Assembly: GCA_020638555.1 (NCBI GenBank)
Contig: JACKII010000001.1
Span: 434,001 to 498,000, forward strand
From: Alphaproteobacteria bacterium
GTDB lineage: Bacteria; Pseudomonadota; Alphaproteobacteria; Bin95
Direction of reading: 5' to 3'
Length of the DNA stretch: 64,000 nucleotides
This document shows positions 17,106 through 25,101 of the stretch, in pieces (the stretch's first letter is position 1; the number at the start of each line of letters is the position of its first letter). Position numbers and translations under genes: made by a program. The notes beneath the pieces were generated by a model. That model saw only the letters and a program-made list of their open reading frames with translations, searched no databases and was not told the DNA's origin.

Positions 17106-18148
17106 CGTACCGTGATCCTCCGGGATTGATCGGCGGCGATCAGGTTGAACAGAATGCCTTCGCGCAGGCCGCGATCGGCCACCCGCAGCCGGCCGACCGG
17201 CCATTCCCGCAGGATCGCATCCATGATGGCGCAGCCCGGCAGCACCAGGTCCGCCCGCTCCGGCCCGATGCAGGGATGGTCGCTGCGTTCGGCCAGGCTG
17301 AGCGTGTTCAGATGGTCGACCACATGGCGGATCTGGCAGAATTCCAGCAGCCGGCCGTCGACCTTGTCCCGCTGATAGCGCTCCAGCCCCAAATGCACGC
17401 CGGCGATGGTGGTGACGGTGCCGGACGTGCCGATCATCTGCACCCGGCCGCGGGCGATGTGATCGCGAATGTGATAGCGGCGCTCGAAATGGCCGAGCAG
17501 GTCGCGGATCACCGCGATCATCAACTCATAGGTCTCGTCGTTGACCTCGGCGCCGCCGAACTCCTCCGCCAGGCGGACGACGCCCCACGGCATGGACAGG
17601 CTGTCGATCACCTCGCCCGCCGCACCGTCGTCGGCGACCCGGAGCCAGGTGACCTCGGTCGAGCCGCCGCCGATGTCGAACACCATGGCATAGCGCCGCT
17701 CCGGCACCAGCAGCGGGCCGCAACCGCGCGCGGCGAGGCTGGCTTCTTCCTTGGCGGAGATGATTTCCAGGCCGATGCCGGTCTGGTCGGCGACGCGGTC
17801 GACGAAGGCGCCGCAATTCTCGGCGCCGCGACACGCCTCGGTCGCGACGAAACGGGCGCGCAGCCGCTCGTGCCGCCGGATTTTGCCGGCGCAGATGCGC
17901 AACGCGGCGATCGTGCGGTCGATGGCCGACTCCGACAGCCGCCCGGAGGCTTGCAATCCTTCGCCCAGACGGGTGATACGCGAGAACGAGTCGATGACCC
18001 GGAACCCCTCGGCAGCGGGCAAGGCCACCAGCAGGCGGCAATTGTTAGTCCCCAGGTCGAGCGCGGCATAGACCGGCTCATCCCCGTTTCCCGACCGACG
18101 GCCCCGGGTGTATCCCGGATGACGCGGTCGGGGAATCATATATCCCAC
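17102..18148 (-). CDS. Ppx/GppA family exopolyphosphatase or pppGpp phosphohydrolase
   Basis: 348 residues, the short two-domain version of the family. Actin-like ATPase motifs are ALDLGTNNCRLLVA (phosphate 1), MVFDIGGGSTEV (phosphate 2) and MIGTSGTVTTIAG (adenosine). The family hydrolyses polyphosphate and/or pppGpp, and sequence alone does not decide which. A GTG start at 18148 has GGGAGG 6 bases upstream; an ATG nine bases later is the alternative. It is coupled to rlmE by a GTGA overlap. Confidence 0.9.
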   Translation of the reverse strand: MGYMIPRPRHPGYTRGRRSGNGDEPVYAALDLGTNNCRLLVALPAAEGFRVIDSFSRITRLGEGLQASGRLSESAIDRTIAALRICAGKIRRHERLRARFVATEACRGAENCGAFVDRVADQTGIGLEIISAKEEASLAARGCGPLLVPERRYAMVFDIGGGSTEVTWLRVADDGAAGEVIDSLSMPWGVVRLAEEFGGAEVNDETYELMIAVIRDLLGHFERRYHIRDHIARGRVQMIGTSGTVTTIAGVHLGLERYQRDKVDGRLLEFCQIRHVVDHLNTLSLAERSDHPCIGPERADLVLPGCAIMDAILREWPVGRLRVADRGLREGILFNLIAADQSRRITVR

Positions 18149-18352
18149 GGCAGCCTCCCGAAGCGGCCGGAACGACCGTTGCTGCGCTCATCATTTTCAA
18201 TAAGGTACTGTGCGTGTCGGATATTCGCCAGCCAGAAGGCGCCGCACCGTGCGAAAGGTGTAGGCAAAGGGCTAGGCAAACCGTATCGGGCATGCTAGAA
18301 GCCCCTTCCTCGACGCGGAGCCGCTGCCGGCTTTGGCGCTCGAAAGGCCGCT

Positions 18353-18426
18353 TGGGGAATAGTTTAGCGGTAGAACCCCGGACTCTGACTCCGGTAGCCC
18401 TGGTTCGAATCCAGGTTCCCCAGCCA
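18353..18426 (+). tRNA. tRNA-Gln (anticodon CTG)
   Basis: 74 bases folding as a standard cloverleaf. Acceptor arms are TGGGGAA / TTCCCCA, followed by discriminator G and an encoded CCA (18424-18426). The anticodon stem CCGGA/TCCGG holds the loop CTCTGAC with anticodon CTG. The T arm is CTGG-TTCGAATC-CAGG. A foreign-looking region with IS remnants starts directly downstream, as often seen behind tRNA genes, but I did not find a repeated 3' end that would mark an attachment site. Confidence 0.95.
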
Positions 18427-18483
18427 AACGATTTCAAGGACTTAGCCAATCCTCCGCCCGAAATTTAGGGCTTTATCCTCGGA

Positions 18484-18963
18484 TTATCCTCGCTCTAGGC
18501 TCACCAATTTCGCGTGAAACCCGATATTGATCCCTCGGTTTTGAAGCTCGCGCGCCACAATTTCGTAGAGGCTGAGGCAAGTCGCCTCTAACTCGCAATG
18601 CGTCGGCACCGTTTTGACGCCGACCTTGAGGTAGCGCAACGCAATCATATCTTTGCTGACTGGCATGAAGGAAATTAGCGCCTCGTCCTTCCTAGTGAGG
18701 GCTAAACCGCGTGCCTTAGCTTGTGTCAGAAGCTTCGAAAGGTCGTGCCCAAATATTTTAGGACTGCGAAGCTTCGAGAGTGGCACTCCGTCAGCCAGCA
18801 GGTAGGCTTTGAGAAACAGCTCGATTGAGTGCCAGTAGAGGAACTCGGCTGGACTATCTGGGTGGGACTCCTGCTTCTCCCAGTCGAGTTGGATTAAAGC
18901 ACGTCCAGCGCTCCAGAACGAGTGAGCGTAGTTGAACAAACCTATCGGCGACGGATCACTCAT
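18484..18963 (-). CDS. HEPN-like domain protein
   Basis: 159 residues, largely helical, with the pattern WHSIELFLKAYLLADGV followed by GHDLSKLLTQAKARGL. This resembles HEPN proteins, many of which are RNases in toxin-antitoxin or defence modules. The classical Rx4-6H catalytic motif is not obvious, so RNase activity is uncertain. It overlaps the upstream 69-codon gene by 8 bases. The region is AT-richer than its flanks, indicating recent gain behind tRNA-Gln. Confidence 0.55.
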   Translation of the reverse strand: MSDPSPIGLFNYAHSFWSAGRALIQLDWEKQESHPDSPAEFLYWHSIELFLKAYLLADGVPLSKLRSPKIFGHDLSKLLTQAKARGLALTRKDEALISFMPVSKDMIALRYLKVGVKTVPTHCELEATCLSLYEIVARELQNRGINIGFHAKLVSLERG

Positions 18964-19165
18964 TTTGACTCTCTAGCAGTTCCGGGGTTTCGTAGATGTT
19001 GCCAATACTGACTTGTCGCTTTGCGTCCCTCATGCCTTGATGCACTTCATTTTGAGGGCGCGGCTCGCCAACTCTTTGGTATTCATATGCACCTGAATAT
19101 TCGTTATATATAACGTAATAGTGGTGATCTGTATGTCCGTCTCTTTCATAGCTGGACACCCGCAT
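18956..19165 (-). CDS. Small hypothetical protein upstream of the HEPN-like gene
   Basis: 69 residues, charged and aromatic (MRVSSYERDGHTDHHYYVIY, then GAYEYQRVGEPRPQNEVHQG). I do not recognise the family; it is not an MNT nucleotidyltransferase, the usual HEPN partner. Its stop lies within the start of the HEPN-like gene (8-base overlap), so the two are translated together. A perfect 9-base inverted repeat lies just upstream of its ATG, suggesting that the pair is regulated at this point. A toxin-antitoxin role is possible but unproven. Confidence 0.45.
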   Translation of the reverse strand: MRVSSYERDGHTDHHYYVIYNEYSGAYEYQRVGEPRPQNEVHQGMRDAKRQVSIGNIYETPELLESQNE

Positions 19166-19166
19166 T

Positions 19167-19198
19167 AACCATCATTACAGGCTCGGGTTATGATGGTT
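19167..19198. promoter_or_regulatory. Operator-like inverted repeat upstream of the small ORF/HEPN pair
   Basis: Arms AACCATCAT (19167-19175) and ATGATGGTT (19190-19198) are perfect inverted repeats of 9 bases with a 14-base spacer. They end one base from the start codon of the 69-codon gene on the minus strand. The position is typical of an autoregulatory operator or an mRNA hairpin covering the ribosome site. No obvious -10 box was identified. Confidence 0.5.
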
Positions 19199-19290
19199 TC
19201 AGGCCGTCGGGGTCTATGGGCCGATCTGACGGGTGAGATTTTGGCGTTTGAAGAGGTTGCGACTCCGGCTTTTTGTGTTTCCGGACAGAT

Positions 19291-19623
19291 TCATGCTGCC
19301 GCCGCGCGCCGTTCGTGGAAGACAAGGCGGTCGAAGTTGTAGGCGAGGTTGGCCCGCGTCAGTTTTGTCTCGGTCCGCGCCAGGCCGATGGCGCGGATGA
19401 ACAGGCCGAAGCGCCCCTTTTGATGGGCAAAGACATGCTCGATGCGGGCCCGCACGGATGACTTCCTGGCATTGGCCCGGGCCGTCGCCTTGGGCATCGG
19501 CCTGCCTGCCGGCTTGCGGCGGTGGATGCGGCTGGTCAGCATCCCGGTCGCGAGCCACTTCTCGTTGGCTTTCGAGCGGTAGGCGGTGTCGGCCCAGCCC
19601 TCCGAGGGGGTGTTGTCCGTCAT
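19291..19623 (-). pseudogene. IS5-family transposase, C-terminal remnant
   Basis: 110 codons matching the C-terminal end of IS5-type DDE transposases. The diagnostic stretch is RARIEHVFAHQKGRFGLFIR, followed by TKLTRANLAYNFDRLVFHER. The catalytic Glu region is present, but the N-terminal two thirds with the DD residues are missing. No terminal inverted repeats could be assigned, so the element is dead. Confidence 0.75.
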
Positions 19624-19973
19624 GAGATTCTCCAGCCTACTCGATAAGCCACAGAAGCAAATTTTATGCCGACGAGCCTTTTTGGCGATGCGGACGGCGG
19701 CACGACCCGGAATTGGCCTCTATACGGGCCTGACGGACCTTCACGATCGTGCAGTCTCCATCCGCAGGTGCTTGGGGGCGGCGTGATTTGGTCCATGCGA
19801 CGACACATGTGCCGCCATCCGCGAATGGATTGGCCAATGACTGGTGACGATGCAGGCGGTGGGGGCCTTGCAAAGGCATTGGCCTGGATATTGGCAATGG
19901 CGGGGGGAAAGCCGGCGCTGTCAAGGCAACCTGGTTCGAGGCGACAGCGAGGACGCCACAGTCTCCTCGAACG
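19624..19973. other. Gene-poor stretch between two transposase remnants
   Basis: About 350 bases separating the IS5-type and IS6-type fragments. Open frames on both strands are short and show no protein family that I recognise. It is most simply read as debris from nested insertions and deletions. I see no tRNA, repeat array or convincing promoter. Confidence 0.45.
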
Positions 19974-20192
19974 CCAAATCCGTTCCGGCACTTTAACGTG
20001 ATCCGCCTCGCGGTGATAGCGTACGAGCGCTATCCGCTATCGCTCCGCCAGGTCGAGAATTTGCCGTTCGAGCGGGGTATCGATATCGGCCACGAGACCA
20101 TTGGGTTGTGGTGGAACCGCTTCGGCCCGATGGTTGCGGCTGAGTTACGGATGTGGCTACGACGCCAGGGCCGTTTCTCGCTCTGGCGCTGA
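19974..20192 (+). pseudogene. IS6-family transposase, N-terminal remnant
   Basis: The frame reads VIRLAVIAYERYPLSLRQVE, then FERGIDIGHETIGLWWNRFG, the conserved N-terminal zinc-finger/HTH-like part of IS6/IS26-group transposases. It stops after about 70 codons, before any catalytic residue. The residues just before it (NPFRHFN) fit the family start, but a few codons appear lost. No matching inverted repeats were found. Confidence 0.72.
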
Positions 20193-20354
20193 CATGTGGT
20201 GAGGTGTCCGTCCGCATCAACGCCGAGCGGCACTCTCTCTGGCGCGTCGCCGCTGCCGGTGGCTGTTAGACGGCAGGCTTGATCGACGCCCTTGAATGCG
20301 CAAGCATCGCCGGCGCGAGTCTCGATGGGATTTCCCGGCCAAGGTGGAGAAGCA

Positions 20355-21071
20355 ATGATTGAGATCGATCGGCAGGATGACGTCTTTGTCCTGACCATGG
20401 ATGCCGGCGAGAACCGCTGGAACACCAACTTTGTCCGGGCGTTCGATGCGCGGCTGGATGAGGTGCTGGCCTCCGACGGCCCGGCGGCCCTGGTGACGAG
20501 GTCGGCCAATGCGAAGTTCTTCTCCAACGGGCTGGATCTCGACTGGCGGCGCGGCGATGGCGACGGCGCGGGCGGAGATAAGACGGTTTTCGCCAAGGAA
20601 TTCATGGCGCTAATGGCGCGATTGATCACTTTTCCCGTGCCGACCGTTTGCGCCGTCAACGGCCATGGGTTCGGCGCCGGCTTCATGCTGGCGCTCTGCC
20701 ACGATGTTCGCGTGATGCGCGCCGACCGCGGCTATCTCTGCGCCAACGAGATTGAACTCGGCCTGCGGATTCCCGACGAGGAACTGGCCCTGTTCCGGCA
20801 CAAGATGTCCGGCAGCGCCTTCTTCGACACGGTGCAATTGGCGCGCCGCTGGACCGGCCCGGATGCCCAGGCCGCGGGTTTCGTCGCGGCAACGGCGCCC
20901 CTGGACGATCTGTTTGATTTGGCGATGGCCAAAGCGAAGCGCCTGGCGCCACTGGGAGCGAACCGGGAGCTTTTCAGCAGTTCCAAGGAACGGATTTTCG
21001 GCGAAGCTCCCTCGATCAACGACAGGAACGGCGCGGCCCACTTCCTGCGCAACTACCGCGGCGGCCATTAG
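20355..21071 (+). CDS. Enoyl-CoA hydratase/isomerase family protein
   Basis: 238 residues of crotonase fold. The oxyanion-hole segment is FFSNGLDLDW and the CoA-binding loop region is AVNGHGFGAGFMLALCHDVRV. The later NEIELGLRIPDEELALFRHK lacks the usual second catalytic Glu of true hydratases, so the isomerase-like delta3-delta2 type (ECI/PECI-like) is plausible. ATG at 20355 follows GGTGGAG. It lies just beyond the IS remnants and upstream of a flavin monooxygenase on the same strand. Confidence 0.75.
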   Translation: MIEIDRQDDVFVLTMDAGENRWNTNFVRAFDARLDEVLASDGPAALVTRSANAKFFSNGLDLDWRRGDGDGAGGDKTVFAKEFMALMARLITFPVPTVCAVNGHGFGAGFMLALCHDVRVMRADRGYLCANEIELGLRIPDEELALFRHKMSGSAFFDTVQLARRWTGPDAQAAGFVAATAPLDDLFDLAMAKAKRLAPLGANRELFSSSKERIFGEAPSINDRNGAAHFLRNYRGGH

Positions 21072-21210
21072 ATCGTCTCGGGCGTAATGGCCAAGCGAGA
21101 ACAGGGGCCGAAATATCCGCCTCTCACCTTTGGGTTCGGCCGCTGATGGACAGATCCGGGCTCAGCCCGGATACTTCCACGAGTTCACGCAACCGACGGA
21201 TGAATACGCC

Positions 21211-22542
21211 GTGCCGATGATTCTCGCCGCCAACGCCAACGCCCAGGGTAGCCATGTGGGGGAGTGGCGGCATGCCGATGCTTGGGACAGCCCAGCGGCG
21301 AACATCGCCAACGCCGTACGGCTCGCGCAGATCGCCGAGGCTGGCAAGATGGATCTGCTGTTCCTTGCCGACGGCAACGGCGTCCGCAACATGGACAAGG
21401 CGGATCTGTTCGCGGCGACCTCGCCCTCCGACCGACCGGGCGTGTTTGAGCCCGTTACCCTGCTGTCGGCGCTGGCGATGGTGACACAGCATATCGGGCT
21501 CGTCGCCACCACCACGACGACCTACGACGAGCCGTTCCATGTGGCCCGGCGCTTCGCCTCGCTCGATCACATCAGCGGTGGCCGCGCCGGCTGGAACCTG
21601 GTCACCACATCCAACGCCGGCGATGCGCTGAATTTCAGCCATACCGCGCATGTCGCGCGCGAGACGCGCTACGACCGGGCCAACGAGTTCGCCGAGGTGG
21701 TGAAGGGCCTGTGGGATTCCTGGGCGGATGACGCCTTTCCCCAGGACAAGGCGACGGGGCGGTTCCTCGATCCGTCGAAAGTCCAGCGGCTCGACCACGA
21801 GGGCAAGCACTTCCGGGTCCAGGGGCCGCTCAACGCACCGCGCCCGCCGCAGGGCCATCCGGTGGTGTTCTCCGCCGGCCAGTCGGAGGCCGGGCGTGAA
21901 CTCTCGGCCCGCCACGCCGACTGCATCTTCGCCATCGAGGCGACCTTGCCGGCGGCGCAGACGCTCTATACCGACTTCAAGGGCCGGCTCGCGAAATACG
22001 GACGCGAACCGGACGACCTCAAAATTCTCGCCGGCGTCACCATCTTCGTCGGCGAGACGCAGCAGCAGGCAGAGGATCTCGCCGGCGAGTTGGACGATCT
22101 GGTGCCGCCCGCTGTCGGCGTCGACTACCTCTCCAAGATGACTGGGCTCAACATGAGGGACTATCCGGTCGACGGTCCGATGATCGACTGGCCCGAGGGG
22201 CACCAGGGCCCGACCGGCATCGCCAACGCCATCGTCGAGGTCGCGCGAAAGGAGGGGCTGACCGTACGCCAGACCTACAAGCGCATCCTTCCGCAGATGG
22301 CCGGCAACATGTTCAAGGGAGACCCCGTTCAGGTTGCCGACGTCATGGAGGAATGGTACCGCGGAAAGGGCTGCGACGGCTTTATGATCGCCGCGCCGGT
22401 TGTGCCCACGGGCATGGCGCGCTTCACCCGATTGGTGGTGCCGGAATTACAACGCCGTGGCCTGTTCCGCCGCGAATATGAAGGCCGCACCTTGCGCGAG
22501 AATCTTGGGCTGAAGCGGCCGGAACGGCGGATCGCAGGCTAG
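21211..22542 (+). CDS. LLM-class flavin-dependent monooxygenase (NtaA/SnaA/DszA group)
   Basis: About 443 residues, the length of the nitrilotriacetate/DszA monooxygenase group, which uses FMNH2 from a partner reductase. Family features are HVGEWRHADAW, then MDLLFLADG, TTTTTYDEPFHVARRFASLD and SGGRAGWNLVTTSNA, and near the end FMIAAPVVPTGMARF. The start is unclear: GTG 21211 or ATG 21217 fits the family, while a TTG at 21130 would add 27 residues. No flavin reductase gene is nearby. The substrate is unknown. Confidence 0.8.
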   Translation: MPMILAANANAQGSHVGEWRHADAWDSPAANIANAVRLAQIAEAGKMDLLFLADGNGVRNMDKADLFAATSPSDRPGVFEPVTLLSALAMVTQHIGLVATTTTTYDEPFHVARRFASLDHISGGRAGWNLVTTSNAGDALNFSHTAHVARETRYDRANEFAEVVKGLWDSWADDAFPQDKATGRFLDPSKVQRLDHEGKHFRVQGPLNAPRPPQGHPVVFSAGQSEAGRELSARHADCIFAIEATLPAAQTLYTDFKGRLAKYGREPDDLKILAGVTIFVGETQQQAEDLAGELDDLVPPAVGVDYLSKMTGLNMRDYPVDGPMIDWPEGHQGPTGIANAIVEVARKEGLTVRQTYKRILPQMAGNMFKGDPVQVADVMEEWYRGKGCDGFMIAAPVVPTGMARFTRLVVPELQRRGLFRREYEGRTLRENLGLKRPERRIAG

Positions 22543-22668
22543 TTCGGGCGCGGCGGTCTTGGCAGCCCTCTAGGCGGTCCTGCGCCGGGACGATGAAAAC
22601 CCGGCGGCCACGTGGGGGACGCCCGACCGATTGGTGAGGATGATCGGCGAGAGGCGCGTCTCTCCATC

Positions 22669-22914
22669 TCAGCCCAGACGCTCTGCGATATAGCGCACGC
22701 CGCCGTTGACCGTAAAAAACCGGGGAGCGTCGGCCTCCGGAATGTCGATGCCCAGGCGTTCGTGCAAGGCAGCGATGATGTTCAGCATGTCCATCGAGTC
22801 GAGGTCGAGCGCTTCGCGCACGTCCTCGTCCGGGGGGATGCTGGATGGGTCAATGTCCGGCGCGATGGCGGTGATTTCCCCGATCAGGATCGCTTTGATC
22901 TCGGCTTCGGTCAT
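22669..22914 (-). CDS. Acyl carrier protein
   Basis: 81 residues, acidic and helical, with the phosphopantetheine attachment motif LDLDSMDM (Ser40). ATG at 22914 overlaps the stop of the E2 gene (ATGA), so it is translated with the 2-oxoacid dehydrogenase operon. Its divergence from FabD-cluster ACPs and its location point to a specialised role, for example receiving or presenting an acyl group made by the adjacent enzymes. This role is inferred from context only. Confidence 0.85.
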   Translation of the reverse strand: MTEAEIKAILIGEITAIAPDIDPSSIPPDEDVREALDLDSMDMLNIIAALHERLGIDIPEADAPRFFTVNGGVRYIAERLG

Positions 22915-24113
22915 AGGGCCTCCGGGGTCTGCAAGAGCGTGTCGATCGTGCACAGCAACAGCGCGCCGCGATGGCCGTCGCTGGCGCGATGATCGGCGGC
23001 GAGCGAGATCTGCACCTGCATCCTGGGCAGGACGGCATCATCCACGACTGCGGGGCGCCGCTCCGCCTTGCCGAAGCCGATCAGCGCCACCTGCGGTGGG
23101 TATATCACGCCCCACAGCCCCTCCACGCCCCGGTCGCCCAGGCTGGAAACGGTGGCGGTCGGATCGGTCAGTTCCGACGAGCGGATGCGGCCCGCTCTCA
23201 TACGCTGGGTCGCGTCGCGGAGCGTCGCCATGAGAGCGTCGATGCCGAGTGTCTCCGCATCGTGGATGGCGGGCGCGATCAGGCCGCCGCCGCGGATGGC
23301 CACGGCGACCCCCAGATGCACGGCGTCGGCCGGGCGGAACGCACCCTCGATATAATGGCCGTTGAATTCCGGATACCGTTTCAGCGCCAGCGCGCTGGCC
23401 TTCAGCAGCAGCGCGGCCAGCAGCAGCCGTTGCGGCGGCGCGCGCTCGGCATTGGCCGTGGCGAGCCAGTTGGCAGCGGTCTCCAGGTCGATGCTGTGCT
23501 GGAGGTAGTAATGCGGGATTTCGCGCTTGGAGCGGGCCATGGCCGCGGCGATGGCCTTGCGCATTTCGCCCATGTCGATGCCGCGGCGGGCCGGCTCGCG
23601 CGGCTTTGCAGCGGGCGCTCCCCCCGCCGCCGCGACGTCTGCCGAGACGATGGCGCCGCCGGGGCCGGTGCCCTTCAGCCCCTGCAACGCCAGCCCCCGC
23701 TCCGCCGCCAGGCGCCTTGCGGCGGGCGAGGCCAGAATGCGCCCGCCCGATCCGACTGCGGCGGGCGGCGGTCTTGGAGGCGAAGCGACGTGCCGGTCCG
23801 GCGGTATGGCCGCCTCGGGCGCAGCGGAGGCAGGCGCGGGAGCCGCTGCCGGCCCGGGTTCCACGCCCACCCCCACGACCTCTGCCATGATCTCCGCCAT
23901 GGGCGCGCCGACCGGGACGGTCTCGCCTTCCTGCAGCAGCAGCTTGGCGATGGTGCCGGTCTCGAAAATCTCGATCTCGATCGCGCCCTTCTGGGTCTCG
24001 ACCACGGCGATGATGTCGCCGCGCTGGACCGGCTGGCCCTCGCGCACCAGCCATTCGACCAGGGTGCCGTCCTCCATGTCGGAGCCGAGCGAGGGCATGG
24101 TGAACAGGCCCAT
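22911..24113 (-). CDS. 2-oxoacid dehydrogenase E2, dihydrolipoamide acyltransferase
   Basis: 400 residues. The N-terminal lipoyl domain has ETQKGAIEIE (lipoyl Lys42). An Ala/Pro linker is followed by the peripheral-subunit-binding domain ASPAARRLAAERGL (about residues 125-160). The C-terminal acyltransferase domain holds the catalytic motif AADHRASDG. It transfers the acyl group from lipoamide to CoA. It starts 4 bases after the E1-beta stop. No E3 gene is in the operon, so the housekeeping dihydrolipoamide dehydrogenase is presumably shared. Confidence 0.9.
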   Translation of the reverse strand: MGLFTMPSLGSDMEDGTLVEWLVREGQPVQRGDIIAVVETQKGAIEIEIFETGTIAKLLLQEGETVPVGAPMAEIMAEVVGVGVEPGPAAAPAPASAAPEAAIPPDRHVASPPRPPPAAVGSGGRILASPAARRLAAERGLALQGLKGTGPGGAIVSADVAAAGGAPAAKPREPARRGIDMGEMRKAIAAAMARSKREIPHYYLQHSIDLETAANWLATANAERAPPQRLLLAALLLKASALALKRYPEFNGHYIEGAFRPADAVHLGVAVAIRGGGLIAPAIHDAETLGIDALMATLRDATQRMRAGRIRSSELTDPTATVSSLGDRGVEGLWGVIYPPQVALIGFGKAERRPAVVDDAVLPRMQVQISLAADHRASDGHRGALLLCTIDTLLQTPEAL

Positions 24114-24117
24114 GACG

Positions 24118-25101
24118 CTAGCGCCCCAGGGTCTCGCGGGCGGCCTGGACGATGCCGGGCACCTGCGGGATGGCGGCAGCCTCCAGATGCTTGGCATAGG
24201 GGATCGGCACCTCGGCGCTGCAGACGCGGCCCACGGGGGCGTCCAGGTCCCAGAAGGCCTGTTCGGTGATGCGGGCGCTGATCTCCGCAGAGAGACTGCC
24301 GGAGCGCCAGCCCTCGTCGACCACCACCGCCCGGCGCGTCTTGCGGACGGAGGCCATGATGGTGGCGTCGTCCAACGGCCGGAGCGTGCGCAGGTCGATG
24401 ACCTCGGCGGCCACGCCGTCCTTGGCCAGCGCTTCGGCGGCCTCCAGCGTCTTGAACAGCGAGCCGCCATAGGTGATGAGCGTGACCTGGTCGCCCGCGC
24501 GCCGCACGGCTGCCTTGTCGATATCCACCGGTCCGGCGTCTGCGGCCATCTGACCTTTCATGTTATAGAGCAGCGCGTTCTCGAAGATCAGCACCGGGTC
24601 CGGGTCTTCCAGCGCCGTCCAGAGCATGCCGCGTGCGTCCTCCAGCGTTGCCGGCGCCAGCACCCGGATGCCGGGAATGTGTGCGAACCAGCCCTCCAGG
24701 CTGTGCGAGTGCTGGGCGGCCAGTTGCTTGCCGGCGCCGGTCGCCATGCGGATCACGACCGGCACGCCGAACTGGCCGCCGGACATGTGGCGAACGGTGG
24801 CGGCGGTGTTCATGATCTGGTCGAGCGCCAGCAGGCTGAAATTGACCGTCATCACCTCGACGATCGGGCGCATGCCGCCCATGGCGGCGCCGATGCCGGC
24901 ACCGGTGAAGGCGGACTCGGAAAGTGGCGTGTCGCGGATGCGCTCCTCGCCGAATTCCTCCAGCAAGCCCATGCTGACGGCATAGCAGCCGCCATAGCGG
25001 CCCACGTCCTCGCCCATGAGGAAGACGCGCTCGTCCTTGAGCATGGCCTCGCGGATGGCGGCGCGGACGGCCTCGCGATAGGTGGTCTCAACCGCGCTCA
25101 T
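24118..25101 (-). CDS. 2-oxoacid dehydrogenase E1 component, beta subunit
   Basis: 327 residues, transketolase-like beta subunit. Conserved stretches include FLMGEDVGRYGG, DTPLSESAFTGAGIGAAMGG and RMATGAGKQLAAQHSHSLEG, with the C-terminal VVVDEGWRSGSLSAEI. Together with E1-alpha it decarboxylates a 2-oxoacid or acetoin with TPP. ATG at 25101 overlaps the E1-alpha stop. The sequence type is pyruvate/acetoin-like rather than branched-chain, but the substrate is not decided. Confidence 0.9.
   Translation of the reverse strand: MSAVETTYREAVRAAIREAMLKDERVFLMGEDVGRYGGCYAVSMGLLEEFGEERIRDTPLSESAFTGAGIGAAMGGMRPIVEVMTVNFSLLALDQIMNTAATVRHMSGGQFGVPVVIRMATGAGKQLAAQHSHSLEGWFAHIPGIRVLAPATLEDARGMLWTALEDPDPVLIFENALLYNMKGQMAADAGPVDIDKAAVRRAGDQVTLITYGGSLFKTLEAAEALAKDGVAAEVIDLRTLRPLDDATIMASVRKTRRAVVVDEGWRSGSLSAEISARITEQAFWDLDAPVGRVCSAEVPIPYAKHLEAAAIPQVPGIVQAARETLGR

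Noticed and set aside
18353..18426. tRNA-Gln 3' end as an integration attachment site
   Set aside because: I looked for a second copy of the tRNA 3' end within the window and found none. No integrase gene is present.
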